Of a DNA stretch of 64,000 nucleotides, positions 46,136-53,731 are shown piece after piece (positions within the stretch are counted from its first letter, which is position 1; the number at the start of each line of letters is the position of its first letter). The notes beneath the pieces were generated by a model. The model was not told the DNA's origin, searched no databases, and was given only the letters and a program-made list of their open reading frames with translations. The DNA comes from Paenibacillus sp. ACRRX (GTDB lineage: Bacteria; Bacillota; Bacilli; Paenibacillales; Paenibacillaceae): assembly GCF_022346885.1 (NCBI RefSeq), contig NZ_JAKRNK010000006.1, positions 248,001 to 312,000 on the forward strand. The letters are read 5' to 3'. A program made the translations under genes and the position numbers.

Positions 46136-46828
46136 CTAAGCCTTATTCACAGTTAGCCGTTGATCTGAAATGATACTACCGTCTTCAATCGTTATCACCC
46201 GGTCGGAAGCCGATGCAATCGATAAATCATGCGTAATCAACACAATAGTTTGATTGTATTTCTTGGCTGTCAATCGTAATAAATCCATGACTTCCTTTGT
46301 ATTTTTCGTATCTAGGTTACCTGTAGGTTCATCGGCCAGTATCAAATGAGGACGATTAATTAGCGCCCTGCCAATGGAGACCCGTTGCTGTTGGCCGCCA
46401 GATAATTCGGAAGGCAGATGAGTCTTTCGGTCATGAAGCCCCAGGGTTTCAATAATTTCATCGAGATACGTCATATCTACCTGTTCCTCATCTAATAGCA
46501 TAGGCAATGCGATATTCTCCTGGACATTCAATACCGGAATCAAATTAAAGAATTGAAAAATAAATCCGACTTTTCTTCTTCTGAATATGGAAAGCTCATC
46601 GTCCGAATAATCGTAAATACTATTTTCCCCGATGAATACTTGTCCTGAAGTTGGTCGATCCAACCCTCCTAATATATGCAGCAGTGTACTTTTCCCCGAG
46701 CCGGACACACCTACGATGGAGACAAATTCTCCTTGTTGGATCGAGAGCGTAATCCCTTTCAACGCATCAACCCTGTTATTGCCTTCGCCATAACTTTTCA
46801 CTACATTTTCCATTCTTACAACTTCCAT
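46136..46828 (-). CDS. ABC transporter ATPase (LolD/MacB family)
   Basis: The ATPase has 230 residues, with Walker A GVSGSGKSTLL, Q-loop FIFQFFNLIP, signature ELSGGQQQRVSIGRAL, Walker B LILADEPTGNLD and the H-loop LITHD. It powers the downstream FtsX-type permease. The ATG at 46828 is preferred over the GTG at 46840, which has no binding site. Confidence 0.9.
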   Translation of the reverse strand: MEVVRMENVVKSYGEGNNRVDALKGITLSIQQGEFVSIVGVSGSGKSTLLHILGGLDRPTSGQVFIGENSIYDYSDDELSIFRRRKVGFIFQFFNLIPVLNVQENIALPMLLDEEQVDMTYLDEIIETLGLHDRKTHLPSELSGGQQQRVSIGRALINRPHLILADEPTGNLDTKNTKEVMDLLRLTAKKYNQTIVLITHDLSIASASDRVITIEDGSIISDQRLTVNKA

Positions 46829-46882
46829 ATCTTCACCCACTCATTACGTAAAGTTCAACCTTATGTGTATGCATTCATGTAC

Positions 46883-47599
46883 TTAATCTTTTACATCTAC
46901 AAAGTTTACTTTGTCTTCGCTATCTGGATAAACACTTCTGATTTCATCTAAAATCTTATTCACTTTTTCTTTCTTTTTATAATCAAAACTGTCTTTTTGG
47001 AAATGAATCAATGAGATCGTTGACTCTGCTTCCTTTATGTTGTTATAAGTTTGGTCGTTAACAATAACCAGATCCATAGGGTCATACCCGATCCAAGCCT
47101 GACGTTTCACATACTGTACGGATACTTTCTGACCGTTCAAATCGATTTGGTTATTCTTTATTTCGTAATCACTTAAAGAGAAGAGCAGATTTTGACCATT
47201 CGATAATTCTTTAATTGCGGTAACTGGATCTGAAATAATAGATGAGCTTTCAGGATCTTGTCTAGCTCGAATCATCCCCTTCTTGATGAACTGCTCAGCT
47301 GTAGAACGAGTAATAACTGAATATTTGATATCTCGGGTATCAAATTCCTGTCCCGCTTCATCCCGATCTTGCTCTGCAATTTTTGTAGTTATTGTTGTTG
47401 TAATCAGCTTCATTTTGTAGTCGATCACTTCTTTGCTCCTATCTTTGTACAACTCTTTGACTTTCTTCATCTCTTGATCTGTAGCGATCACTAAAATTCC
47501 ATTAGCCGATTGCGTTGGGCCTTCCACAAAACGTTTTACGCCGAACCCGATACCTGCAAAAATAGCGATAACCAATACGAAAACTATCAACTTCTTCAT
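46883..47599 (-). CDS. membrane-anchored extracellular protein, first gene of the ABC operon
   Basis: This 238-residue protein has one N-terminal membrane segment (LIVFVLVIAIFAGIGFGV) and no lipobox; the remaining 210 residues are extracellular, mixed alpha/beta and charged. The C-terminal part (VNDQTYNNIKEAESTISLIHF, YKKKEKVNKILDEIRSVYP) resembles the extracellular domain found in FtsX-type permeases. This suggests a detached partner or adaptor subunit. It precedes the ATPase by 54 bases. The family was not firmly recognised. Confidence 0.6.
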   Translation of the reverse strand: MKKLIVFVLVIAIFAGIGFGVKRFVEGPTQSANGILVIATDQEMKKVKELYKDRSKEVIDYKMKLITTTITTKIAEQDRDEAGQEFDTRDIKYSVITRSTAEQFIKKGMIRARQDPESSSIISDPVTAIKELSNGQNLLFSLSDYEIKNNQIDLNGQKVSVQYVKRQAWIGYDPMDLVIVNDQTYNNIKEAESTISLIHFQKDSFDYKKKEKVNKILDEIRSVYPDSEDKVNFVDVKD

Positions 47600-47787
47600 T
47601 TTGACTGCCCCTTTATAAAAATCATTTTATGTCTGAATTATATACAACTACGCTTTATAAGTTAATGACTCTTATCTAACGATTTGACCTCTTCTCTTAC
47701 ATTTTAGTAAGAATGATAGAGATTGCTGATTTTCTTAGGGCAGTATTTAACCACTATATGGATACCGACATGACGTGAGTTGTATCT
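47600..47787. other. promoter region of the ABC/two-component operon
   Basis: No gene seen. The GGGGCAGTC-like site precedes the ATG at 47599; I did not identify a clear operator. Confidence 0.35.
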
Positions 47788-48117
47788 TCATGAGAAAGCG
47801 GAACGCCAAAAAGCCCTAACCGATGCGGGCATAGGGCTAGAACAAGCGACGCCGAATGAAATGTACACGTGACGCACATGATCGACCACAATCACTTGTG
47901 AGGGAATAACCTCCTTTAACTCTCGCCGAACTTCCGTGCTCATTGCAAAAGGACAGCATCTTTTATTTGTCCACGCGCACCTAGCTATGCTAGGCACAAC
48001 CAGCCGGAGTGAGTCCAGTCGAGGTAGGAGCCAAGTCACTTCGTAGCTGACAGACAACTGGTGGAGAGGAGAGATCCTAAGGTTGAAGCCCTGAAACAAA
48101 GGAAAACTCCCCTTCAA
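47788..48117 (-). pseudogene. IS66-family transposase remnant
   Basis: The minus-strand frame contains CPFAMSTEVRRELKEVIP, then SQVIVVDHVRHVY, followed by a break and SSPMPASV. This is the IS66 TnpC zinc-finger-like segment (C..C, STEVRRELKIIPA, VVEHVRxxYxC, APMPAPV). The zinc-ligand Cys residues are partly lost and flanking sequence does not match, so it is a short dead fragment. Confidence 0.6.
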
Positions 48118-48186
48118 GCAGCGGTTTATTACTAAACCTCTCTATTTGAAGAAGATCATATCAAAATCGGTAGCCTGTTCCATTAT

Positions 48187-49689
48187 TTATAGTAGCGAGG
48201 TTACGAACTTCACCTCTGGAAAGCGGCTATTCGGTCCTTTCATTAAGATTCCACCCTGATTTTTCAGATACATATCGAAGAAATCCAGTATATAGGCATT
48301 GATAACGGAGTTTGCTCTCTCGGGCGCAATCTTTCCTGTAACGCCTAGCATTTTGAACAGCGGAGAAATGAACTGTACGTCAATAAAATTCAAATGCTCC
48401 GTATTGTCGATATAGAGGAATTGTCCCCCTGCGGTAACCGTTTCGCGCATCCGTTCAAGCTCTAACTTTTTGTATTCCGTTACTTGATTCATCCACTCTC
48501 TTGTGTTGCCCATACGGTTAAGCTCTGCATCCGTGTAGACCCGGTTATCCATCACCATTTTTAATCTATCAAATTCGCTTTCCGAGTTCATGAACAAAAA
48601 CGGCTTTCGCAGGCCCTCTCTGTCACGCAGTCGATAAAGCGCTCCATCTAAGTCGATTCCAACCGTGATTCGCGGATCGTAAGCAGCGTCGTAGGCCGTC
48701 GCTCCGCCGATGGAATGACCGAATACCCCGACATGACCGAGATCAAACCTCCCTTTTAGATGACTTGGAATCTGACCCGATTGGATGAGCTCGAATTGGT
48801 CTAGCGCAAACGCCACATCGTCGGTTAACACTTTTCCCAACTTGTCGCGATTACCGCTTTCCGTCCGATAATCATGGTCAGGCGAGAATAAGCCGTTGGT
48901 TGTGCTGGTCGTGATTCGACCGTCCGGAAACTCAGTTGCAAATGTATTGTAGGTGTGGTCGATCACTGCCACGATATATCCGTGACTAGCGAGATTTTCG
49001 GCTTGTGACGTATGGAGGAACCTGGAAGATCCGAAACCGGGATTCGCAAGGATCAGCGGGTATGAAGTCTGAGCCGAAGAGACCTCGGCCCCTGAATAAG
49101 CATTGCTGGATACGTACTTCAGGTGTTGAAGAGTAAACCCAGGAAGGCCATAGTTCGCGGCCATATAATTCAAAATCTGGGTATCGGGAATAAAGGGAGC
49201 GTACTTGCCAGTGCCAGCTTGAGCTGGATACCATACCTGAACCATCAATTCTCTCTTACCATCTCTGGCTTCGTCGAAAATCTCTTCCCTTTTTGTATCC
49301 ACGAAATGAAAAATTTGCGTCCCTACCTTAAATTCGCCTGTCGGTTCAGGCAGTTTAAATACAGGAAAAGCATATATGAGACCTGCTGTTACGACCAGCA
49401 TTATCGCGATAGCGGTATAAGCCGAACCCAACATGAATCTTGGGATTTTTTTTGGGCCTGTTTTTTTAAAATAGCTATAACCAGAAATGGCTAAAAACAG
49501 CATCGTTATGCTGTATGGGAAAAATATCTGAACTCTGTATCCTTCCACTGTCCAATGAATGACCAGTAAAAGTGTGGCGATTCCGCTGGCTACAAATACT
49601 GGAAATCTGCGCCTACCTTTTTTTAATAGGACTGTTAATGCAAACAAGCCGATGTTTGACAAAAAAAGCAACAGTTCATACAGCCTCAT
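48187..49689 (-). CDS. membrane-anchored PAF-acetylhydrolase-like lipase
   Basis: The 500-residue protein has four N-terminal membrane segments (residues about 1-115) and an extracellular alpha/beta-hydrolase domain of the PAF-acetylhydrolase isoform II type. That domain has LMVQVWYPA, an oxyanion region LILANPGFGSS, HGYIVAVIDHTYN, the nucleophile elbow GHSIGGATAY, a DLDGALYR acid region and a late His (EHLNFID). It probably hydrolyses a phospholipid or other short-chain ester at the membrane. Monocistronic; GGAGAATCGAG precedes the ATG. Confidence 0.82.
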   Translation of the reverse strand: MRLYELLLFLSNIGLFALTVLLKKGRRRFPVFVASGIATLLLVIHWTVEGYRVQIFFPYSITMLFLAISGYSYFKKTGPKKIPRFMLGSAYTAIAIMLVVTAGLIYAFPVFKLPEPTGEFKVGTQIFHFVDTKREEIFDEARDGKRELMVQVWYPAQAGTGKYAPFIPDTQILNYMAANYGLPGFTLQHLKYVSSNAYSGAEVSSAQTSYPLILANPGFGSSRFLHTSQAENLASHGYIVAVIDHTYNTFATEFPDGRITTSTTNGLFSPDHDYRTESGNRDKLGKVLTDDVAFALDQFELIQSGQIPSHLKGRFDLGHVGVFGHSIGGATAYDAAYDPRITVGIDLDGALYRLRDREGLRKPFLFMNSESEFDRLKMVMDNRVYTDAELNRMGNTREWMNQVTEYKKLELERMRETVTAGGQFLYIDNTEHLNFIDVQFISPLFKMLGVTGKIAPERANSVINAYILDFFDMYLKNQGGILMKGPNSRFPEVKFVTSLL

Positions 49690-50175
49690 CTCGATTCTCC
49701 TTTTAAAAAATCTCTTTTCATTTGTTCCAATCTTATCCTGCCAGACTGGCCTAAGCTTTCGATTTGCCTTACATCTACCTTACAATTGTGTAATTCGATC
49801 TTGCGGTATTAGAGGACTCGTAAAACAGTTTCTGATATTTTTAATGAAACCCATTTTATTGAATTTCGTGAACGATGCGAGGTATCTGCAGATTTAGATT
49901 TCGTAACCGGATCAAATTAAATTTCAATTGCAGCTTCTTCAATTCATACTTTCTTTATCATTGTAATAATGTAAAAAAGCACCCTAAGAATGCAACATTT
50001 TCGCATTCTCAGGATACTTCCCTCTCCCTGACTTTTCATTTAACATAACCTTCCATAATAGGTTTTGATCTCACAAGCTCTATTGCAAATTATCGCAGTT
50101 TAGCGGATCTATAATAGACACATTTCGTATACCTTTTTTATCGTACATCCAACTATTGTTTTATCAATACTATTC
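49690..50175. other. intergenic region between lipase and exosporium-type gene
   Basis: No gene seen. It contains an orphan hairpin at 49983-50013 and, at its right end, the sigma-K-like promoter region. Confidence 0.45.
49983..50013 (-). terminator. orphan terminator-like hairpin
   Basis: CCTaAGAATGC / GCATTCTcAGG with an A-run to its left, which gives a T-run on the minus strand. No minus-strand gene reaches it from the right, so it may belong to a lost gene. Confidence 0.45.
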
Positions 50176-50203
50176 ACATAATTTAGCTATCTAGCATAAG
50201 ATA
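50176..50203 (+). promoter_or_regulatory. sigma-K-like promoter of the exosporium-type gene
   Basis: AC at 50176-50177 is followed 17 bases later by CATAAGATA (50195-50203), about 33 bases upstream of the TTG start. It matches the sigma-K pattern and is identical in the -10 to the promoter of the BclB-like gene. Confidence 0.6.
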
Positions 50204-50235
50204 TATAGATTTTTTAGTAGATAGGAGGAATAAAA

Positions 50236-51336
50236 TTGACAATCATTAATCGTCAGCGCTTAACAAGTCAGACTACCAATACCGTGGTCGCAGCCTCTCA
50301 AGTACAAGCCATAACAAGCTTACTGGCAGGATCCGCACCTAATGCTGTAAATGTAGGTAATGCTCCTCTCATTTGGCCTTCTCTCAACAAATATATTAAC
50401 GACAATAACGATGCTCCAGCATTCACTATAATTCCTGAACAACCATTTTCTTCTGTACCGGAGCCGCAATTTCTATGGAACAGCTTAACTCCTATTCCTG
50501 GAGAGAGCTTGGGGTTTGCCACCATGACATCACCAATCTTGATAGAAGCTAATACCCAAGCTGAGTTTGTTCTGTTTCTAGCCGTATTTGCAGATAATGC
50601 TCATACCGCTAGAATTGATATTGTTAATGCACAAACCTTTGCCCCAATCCCATCGACCGATGCAAGCGTTAACTTGTTAGACGGTTCACTTGATCCCGTA
50701 ACAAGTGTAACGACCGACACTAGTAATCCTTATAATTGGCAAAAGATTCGCTATTATTCTATTCCAATTACGTTGACCGCTGTTCCGACTGATCAGCTGG
50801 TACGCTTTGTTATTTCCTTTTCAGTCAGCAATTACTTGGATAATGGATCCATAAATACCGCTGGCTTGGCTTTTGTTGCGGACTTTTATCAATTTGTGGG
50901 AGATGATGAAATCGTGAGTGCATTTGGAGGACTTTTACTTGATGAAGTTGGAATTTTGAATCTATCCTCTACATCGATCAGAGTGCCATTGGACCTGCCG
51001 TCTAATACCTCACTGAATATCAGCTATGCTACACCGGAAGTCATAACAATTACCGAGGCGGGCACCTATCGTGTCGATATTAACTTGGTAGGAACGATCG
51101 CCATTGCCCCCTCCCAAGTTGGAGTGGGACTCGGCATCAACAACACCCTCCAAGCCGATATGTTTCAGGAACTGATAGTGAATGCAGTAGACTTTTCCAC
51201 GTTTACCCTGTCCAACTACTATGTTTTAGGTATTGGAAATCAATTGAGCATTCTTATGTATTCCATACCCAACTTGCAGTTTTTCTTTGCTGGTACGGGT
51301 ATTTCAGCAGTACTATCGGTTCAGCGCGTATTCTAA
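50236..51336 (+). CDS. exosporium-type surface protein with BclA-like C-terminal domain
   Basis: The 366-residue protein lacks a signal peptide and collagen repeats. The N-terminal half is a beta-rich unknown domain. The C-terminal part (about 235-366) resembles the C1q/TNF-like BclA trimerising domain: GGLLLDEVG, TPEVITITEAGTYRVDINLVG, GLGINNT, NYYVLGIGNQLSILMY. Expression in the mother cell is suggested by a sigma-K-like promoter 33 bases upstream. It starts at TTG 50236, seven bases after GGAGG. The exosporium location is inferred. Confidence 0.65.
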   Translation: MTIINRQRLTSQTTNTVVAASQVQAITSLLAGSAPNAVNVGNAPLIWPSLNKYINDNNDAPAFTIIPEQPFSSVPEPQFLWNSLTPIPGESLGFATMTSPILIEANTQAEFVLFLAVFADNAHTARIDIVNAQTFAPIPSTDASVNLLDGSLDPVTSVTTDTSNPYNWQKIRYYSIPITLTAVPTDQLVRFVISFSVSNYLDNGSINTAGLAFVADFYQFVGDDEIVSAFGGLLLDEVGILNLSSTSIRVPLDLPSNTSLNISYATPEVITITEAGTYRVDINLVGTIAIAPSQVGVGLGINNTLQADMFQELIVNAVDFSTFTLSNYYVLGIGNQLSILMYSIPNLQFFFAGTGISAVLSVQRVF

Positions 51337-51438
51337 TATAGTTGTAGACTCACTGGATGTTCTTAAAGTAGAGAAACGAAAAGGCCAACTATTCGCTGGC
51401 CATACCCCTGTTGAGTAGACAGAACTAAAAAGACAGGT

Positions 51439-51599
51439 TTAAGCAGCAGCCGTATCTCGGTATTCCACCGGGGAACGGTTGTTCAATTTTTTCTGAAATC
51501 TACTTTGGTTAAAAACAAGATATATTTCCGTACTTGTTGTTCTGCCTCAGCTAAGGTATTCGGTTTGCCTAAATAAATCTTTTCCGTTTTAGATTCCAT
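51439..51599 (-). pseudogene. IS3-family transposase C-terminal remnant
   Basis: Minus-strand frames read KTEKIYLGKPNTLAEAEQQV, then KYILF, a frameshift, and NQSRFQKKLNNRSPVEYR with DTAAA and a stop. This is the end of the IS150-type IS3 DDE transposase (RFQKKLNNRSPVEYR). It carries a different segment of the transposase from the remnant at 39640-39960. Confidence 0.75.
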
Positions 51600-51715
51600 C
51601 TAAGATCCAGACGCTCTAATCCTTCGATTTCCATCGCTAATTTTTGTAGTTCAGTTAGATGATTATTTCTTAGGTCTAATTCTAATAAATTCCGAATTGT
51701 GAAATCTCTTCAGGC
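51600..51715 (-). pseudogene. leucine-rich-repeat protein remnant fused to the IS3 end
   Basis: The minus strand reads LPEEISQF, a frameshift, then RNLLELDLRNNHLTELQKL and EIEGLERLDL, running straight into the IS3 remnant. The LxxLxLxxNxLTxL pattern is a leucine-rich repeat. It is the broken edge of an LRR gene that the insertion sequence probably entered. Confidence 0.6.
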
Positions 51716-51718
51716 AAA

Positions 51719-51750
51719 AAGGAGCAAGTGTCTCTCGACACTTGCTCCTT
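51719..51750. terminator. bidirectional terminator-like hairpin
   Basis: Perfect 13-base arms AAGGAGCAAGTGT and ACACTTGCTCCTT flank a 6-base loop, with A5 to the left and a T-run shortly to the right. It probably ends the SagB-like transcript. Confidence 0.65.
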
Positions 51751-51867
51751 ACGTGTTTTTCATACGTTCAACCTCTTCATTACCTGCAGCGATATAGACG
51801 CCAGCCTTTTATATGCTTCTGACACTACCATCGCACCCTTCCGACCAATCTTTGATCAATATGTGTA

Positions 51868-52629
51868 TTATTCTCGTTTCTTCCCAACTGCACCCATAAA
51901 GATGATGAATTCTTCATCACCGTCTAATTCTAAAATATCATCAACCAATTTTTGATCATAGATTCCAATTGCACAAGCACCTGCACCGATCGATTCACTA
52001 GTCAAATAAAGGTTTTGGCTTACATGTCCAACATCGATGAGGATTTTTTTGTGAGCTGAAATATCATACTTCCATTCAGAACGATAGGGTGTTGTACTCC
52101 ATGCAAACATTACCGAAGCTTTTTTTACAAAATTAGGAACAAAAGGCTGATCCAAAGTAATCGCATCAATTTTTTGATCAATTTTATCTAATTCAAACAT
52201 AAACAGGAGCTTGTGTTCCATGGGAAGGTATCTATAAATTCCTTGTTGCAAGCCCTCTACTCGCATAATAAATAAATATGTCTCAAATGTATGTGTTGCC
52301 CCACTGCAGGGTACAGTTCGCAATGTACACCCATTCTTCGTCATACTCGTTATCCCTTGGGTAGCCCATAATAAATATGATAACTCTTCAAGACTTAATG
52401 ATTCATCAGAATAAAACCTTGTACTTCTTCTTTCATTTATACATTCATATATGCTTTCTTTACTTACAACATCTTTTCTGATCTCTGGCAAATCAATAAT
52501 TAGTGATGTTGAGTTATAGGACTTAACAATTGGTGGTTGCGGAAGTCCCTTTAGCTTATCTGTTTTAATATGTTTAAATTCAAGAAAATTCGATTTCAAA
52601 AAGTTTCTATGTTGTTCATATTTAGCCAT
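51868..52629 (-). CDS. SagB/ThcOx-type nitroreductase-fold dehydrogenase
   Basis: This FMN-dependent protein has 253 residues and the nitroreductase fold. It shows INERRSTRFYSDESLSLEELSYLLWATQGIT, then TVPCSGATHTFETYLFI, GLQQGIYRYLP, IDVGHVSQNLYLTSESIGAGACAIG and a terminal IIFMGAVG. The family includes azoline dehydrogenases of TOMM peptide pathways as well as stand-alone reductases. No cyclodehydratase or precursor peptide was seen nearby, so it is an orphan. A long inverted repeat lies in its promoter region. Confidence 0.82.
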   Translation of the reverse strand: MAKYEQHRNFLKSNFLEFKHIKTDKLKGLPQPPIVKSYNSTSLIIDLPEIRKDVVSKESIYECINERRSTRFYSDESLSLEELSYLLWATQGITSMTKNGCTLRTVPCSGATHTFETYLFIMRVEGLQQGIYRYLPMEHKLLFMFELDKIDQKIDAITLDQPFVPNFVKKASVMFAWSTTPYRSEWKYDISAHKKILIDVGHVSQNLYLTSESIGAGACAIGIYDQKLVDDILELDGDEEFIIFMGAVGKKRE

Positions 52630-52687
52630 AATAGACTCTCCTTAGATGACTTAATCGTTTCTTAATAGTTCTAACATAGCATGTATT

Positions 52688-52725
52688 AAAAATTATATTG
52701 TGATCTCATTCACAATATAATTTTT
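52688..52725. promoter_or_regulatory. 15-base inverted repeat in the SagB-like promoter region
   Basis: AAAAATTATATTGTG and CACAATATAATTTTT flank an 8-base spacer, 59 bases upstream of the start at 52629. The position and AT-rich symmetry fit an operator or an upstream terminator. Confidence 0.45.
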
Positions 52726-52737
52726 TACTTGAATACT

Positions 52738-52767
52738 AATGTGGTCTCGGTTAATGTGGTCTCGGTG
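52738..52767. repeat. two-copy 15-base tandem repeat
   Basis: TAATGTGGTCTCGGT occurs twice in direct tandem upstream of the SagB-like gene. Most simply a local duplication. Confidence 0.5.
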
Positions 52768-52970
52768 TCAGCAGAAAATAAAGTCCTAGACTGTCGCTGT
52801 TTCATTTAACTAACGTGTCCTGTTAGCTTAACAAACAACTTTTCCGTTGGGTTTGAACCTATCCTCTCGATTCCATCCTTCGGAGATATACATCTCAATT
52901 ATAATGAACTCAGCCGGATTCCTTGCACGATCCGCTCCTGGAGACTCTACGATGAATCAAATTATTAGAA
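52768..52970. other. intergenic region without a recognised gene
   Basis: Nothing supported between the tandem repeat and the end of the DUF1877 gene. Confidence 0.4.
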
Positions 52971-53459
52971 TCAGAAAATATAGAAAATAAGACCTTTGCC
53001 CTCGGCTACAGTTTGGCTATAGAAACGCCGGATTTCGTTAAAATTCTGAAGCATGTAGGCAAAGAATTCATCTTCATCCTCGTCTGAAACAGTGTCAGGT
53101 TCAAGCGGATATACCTCTTCCTTAACCATGGCCGGGAAATCATACCGCAAGCGAAGCTGCGCTTCATCCAGCTCAGACATAGCCAGAAGCGCTTCTGCAA
53201 CTTGCTCGGCGCGTAAGGAAAACGCCCCGAATGAGCCGAAATCGATGCCTTTGTCAGACGTCAGCGGAACAACATAGCCAAGAGGGGGCTCTCCATCAGC
53301 AATATCGCCACAAAGCAAGTAGTGAATCGCCTCCCAGGATCTATCAATGTCCAGTCCGGGATAATCGTCTATTTTCAAACTCTTCAATGCAATGTCACCT
53401 GCTGTGATTTGCTGCACCATGTTGTCATCCATAGCAAAGTAATATCCGCGCATTCCCAT
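52971..53459 (-). CDS. DUF1877 (YfbM-like) protein
   Basis: The 162-residue soluble protein starts MGMRGYYFAMDDNMVQQITAG and contains IDRSWEAIHYLLCG and GPLGYVVPL-like (PPLGYVVPL) segments, a typical DUF1877 pattern. The C-terminus is an acidic stretch (DTVSDEDEDEFFAYML) and a helix. The function of the family is unknown, although it often occurs in polymorphic-toxin immunity contexts. A GGAAAGAAGGATGACGAC stretch precedes the start. Confidence 0.75.
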   Translation of the reverse strand: MGMRGYYFAMDDNMVQQITAGDIALKSLKIDDYPGLDIDRSWEAIHYLLCGDIADGEPPLGYVVPLTSDKGIDFGSFGAFSLRAEQVAEALLAMSELDEAQLRLRYDFPAMVKEEVYPLEPDTVSDEDEDEFFAYMLQNFNEIRRFYSQTVAEGKGLIFYIF

Positions 53460-53638
53460 GTCGTCATCCTTCTTTCCATTATTAGTAGTGACTATACTAC
53501 CCCATCAAAATGTAACATCTGGTAATTGTGTATTTCAAGGAACATTATACCCATGTTGCCGTCAGGACTACTTGTATGAATGTATATGTACTATTGCCCT
53601 CATAAAACAGATATTACCCGCACGCTATTCATAGAAAA

Positions 53639-53664
53639 AACCGTTCCTTATTCGGGAAACGGTT
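53639..53664 (-). terminator. terminator of the PL6 lyase gene
   Basis: AACCGTTcC / GGgAAACGGTT stem with A6 to its left gives a T-run on the minus strand, 68 bases after the stop at 53732. Confidence 0.65.
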
Positions 53665-53731
53665 CGTTATTTTTATAAAAGCGACACAATGATTGTATTT
53701 TTATAATAGTAAACCCATTAATGGATCCCAT

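Noticed and set aside
47788-48117. The IS66 frame as an intact small gene
   Set aside because: It matches only an internal TnpC segment, loses conserved Cys residues and lacks start signals and the catalytic core.
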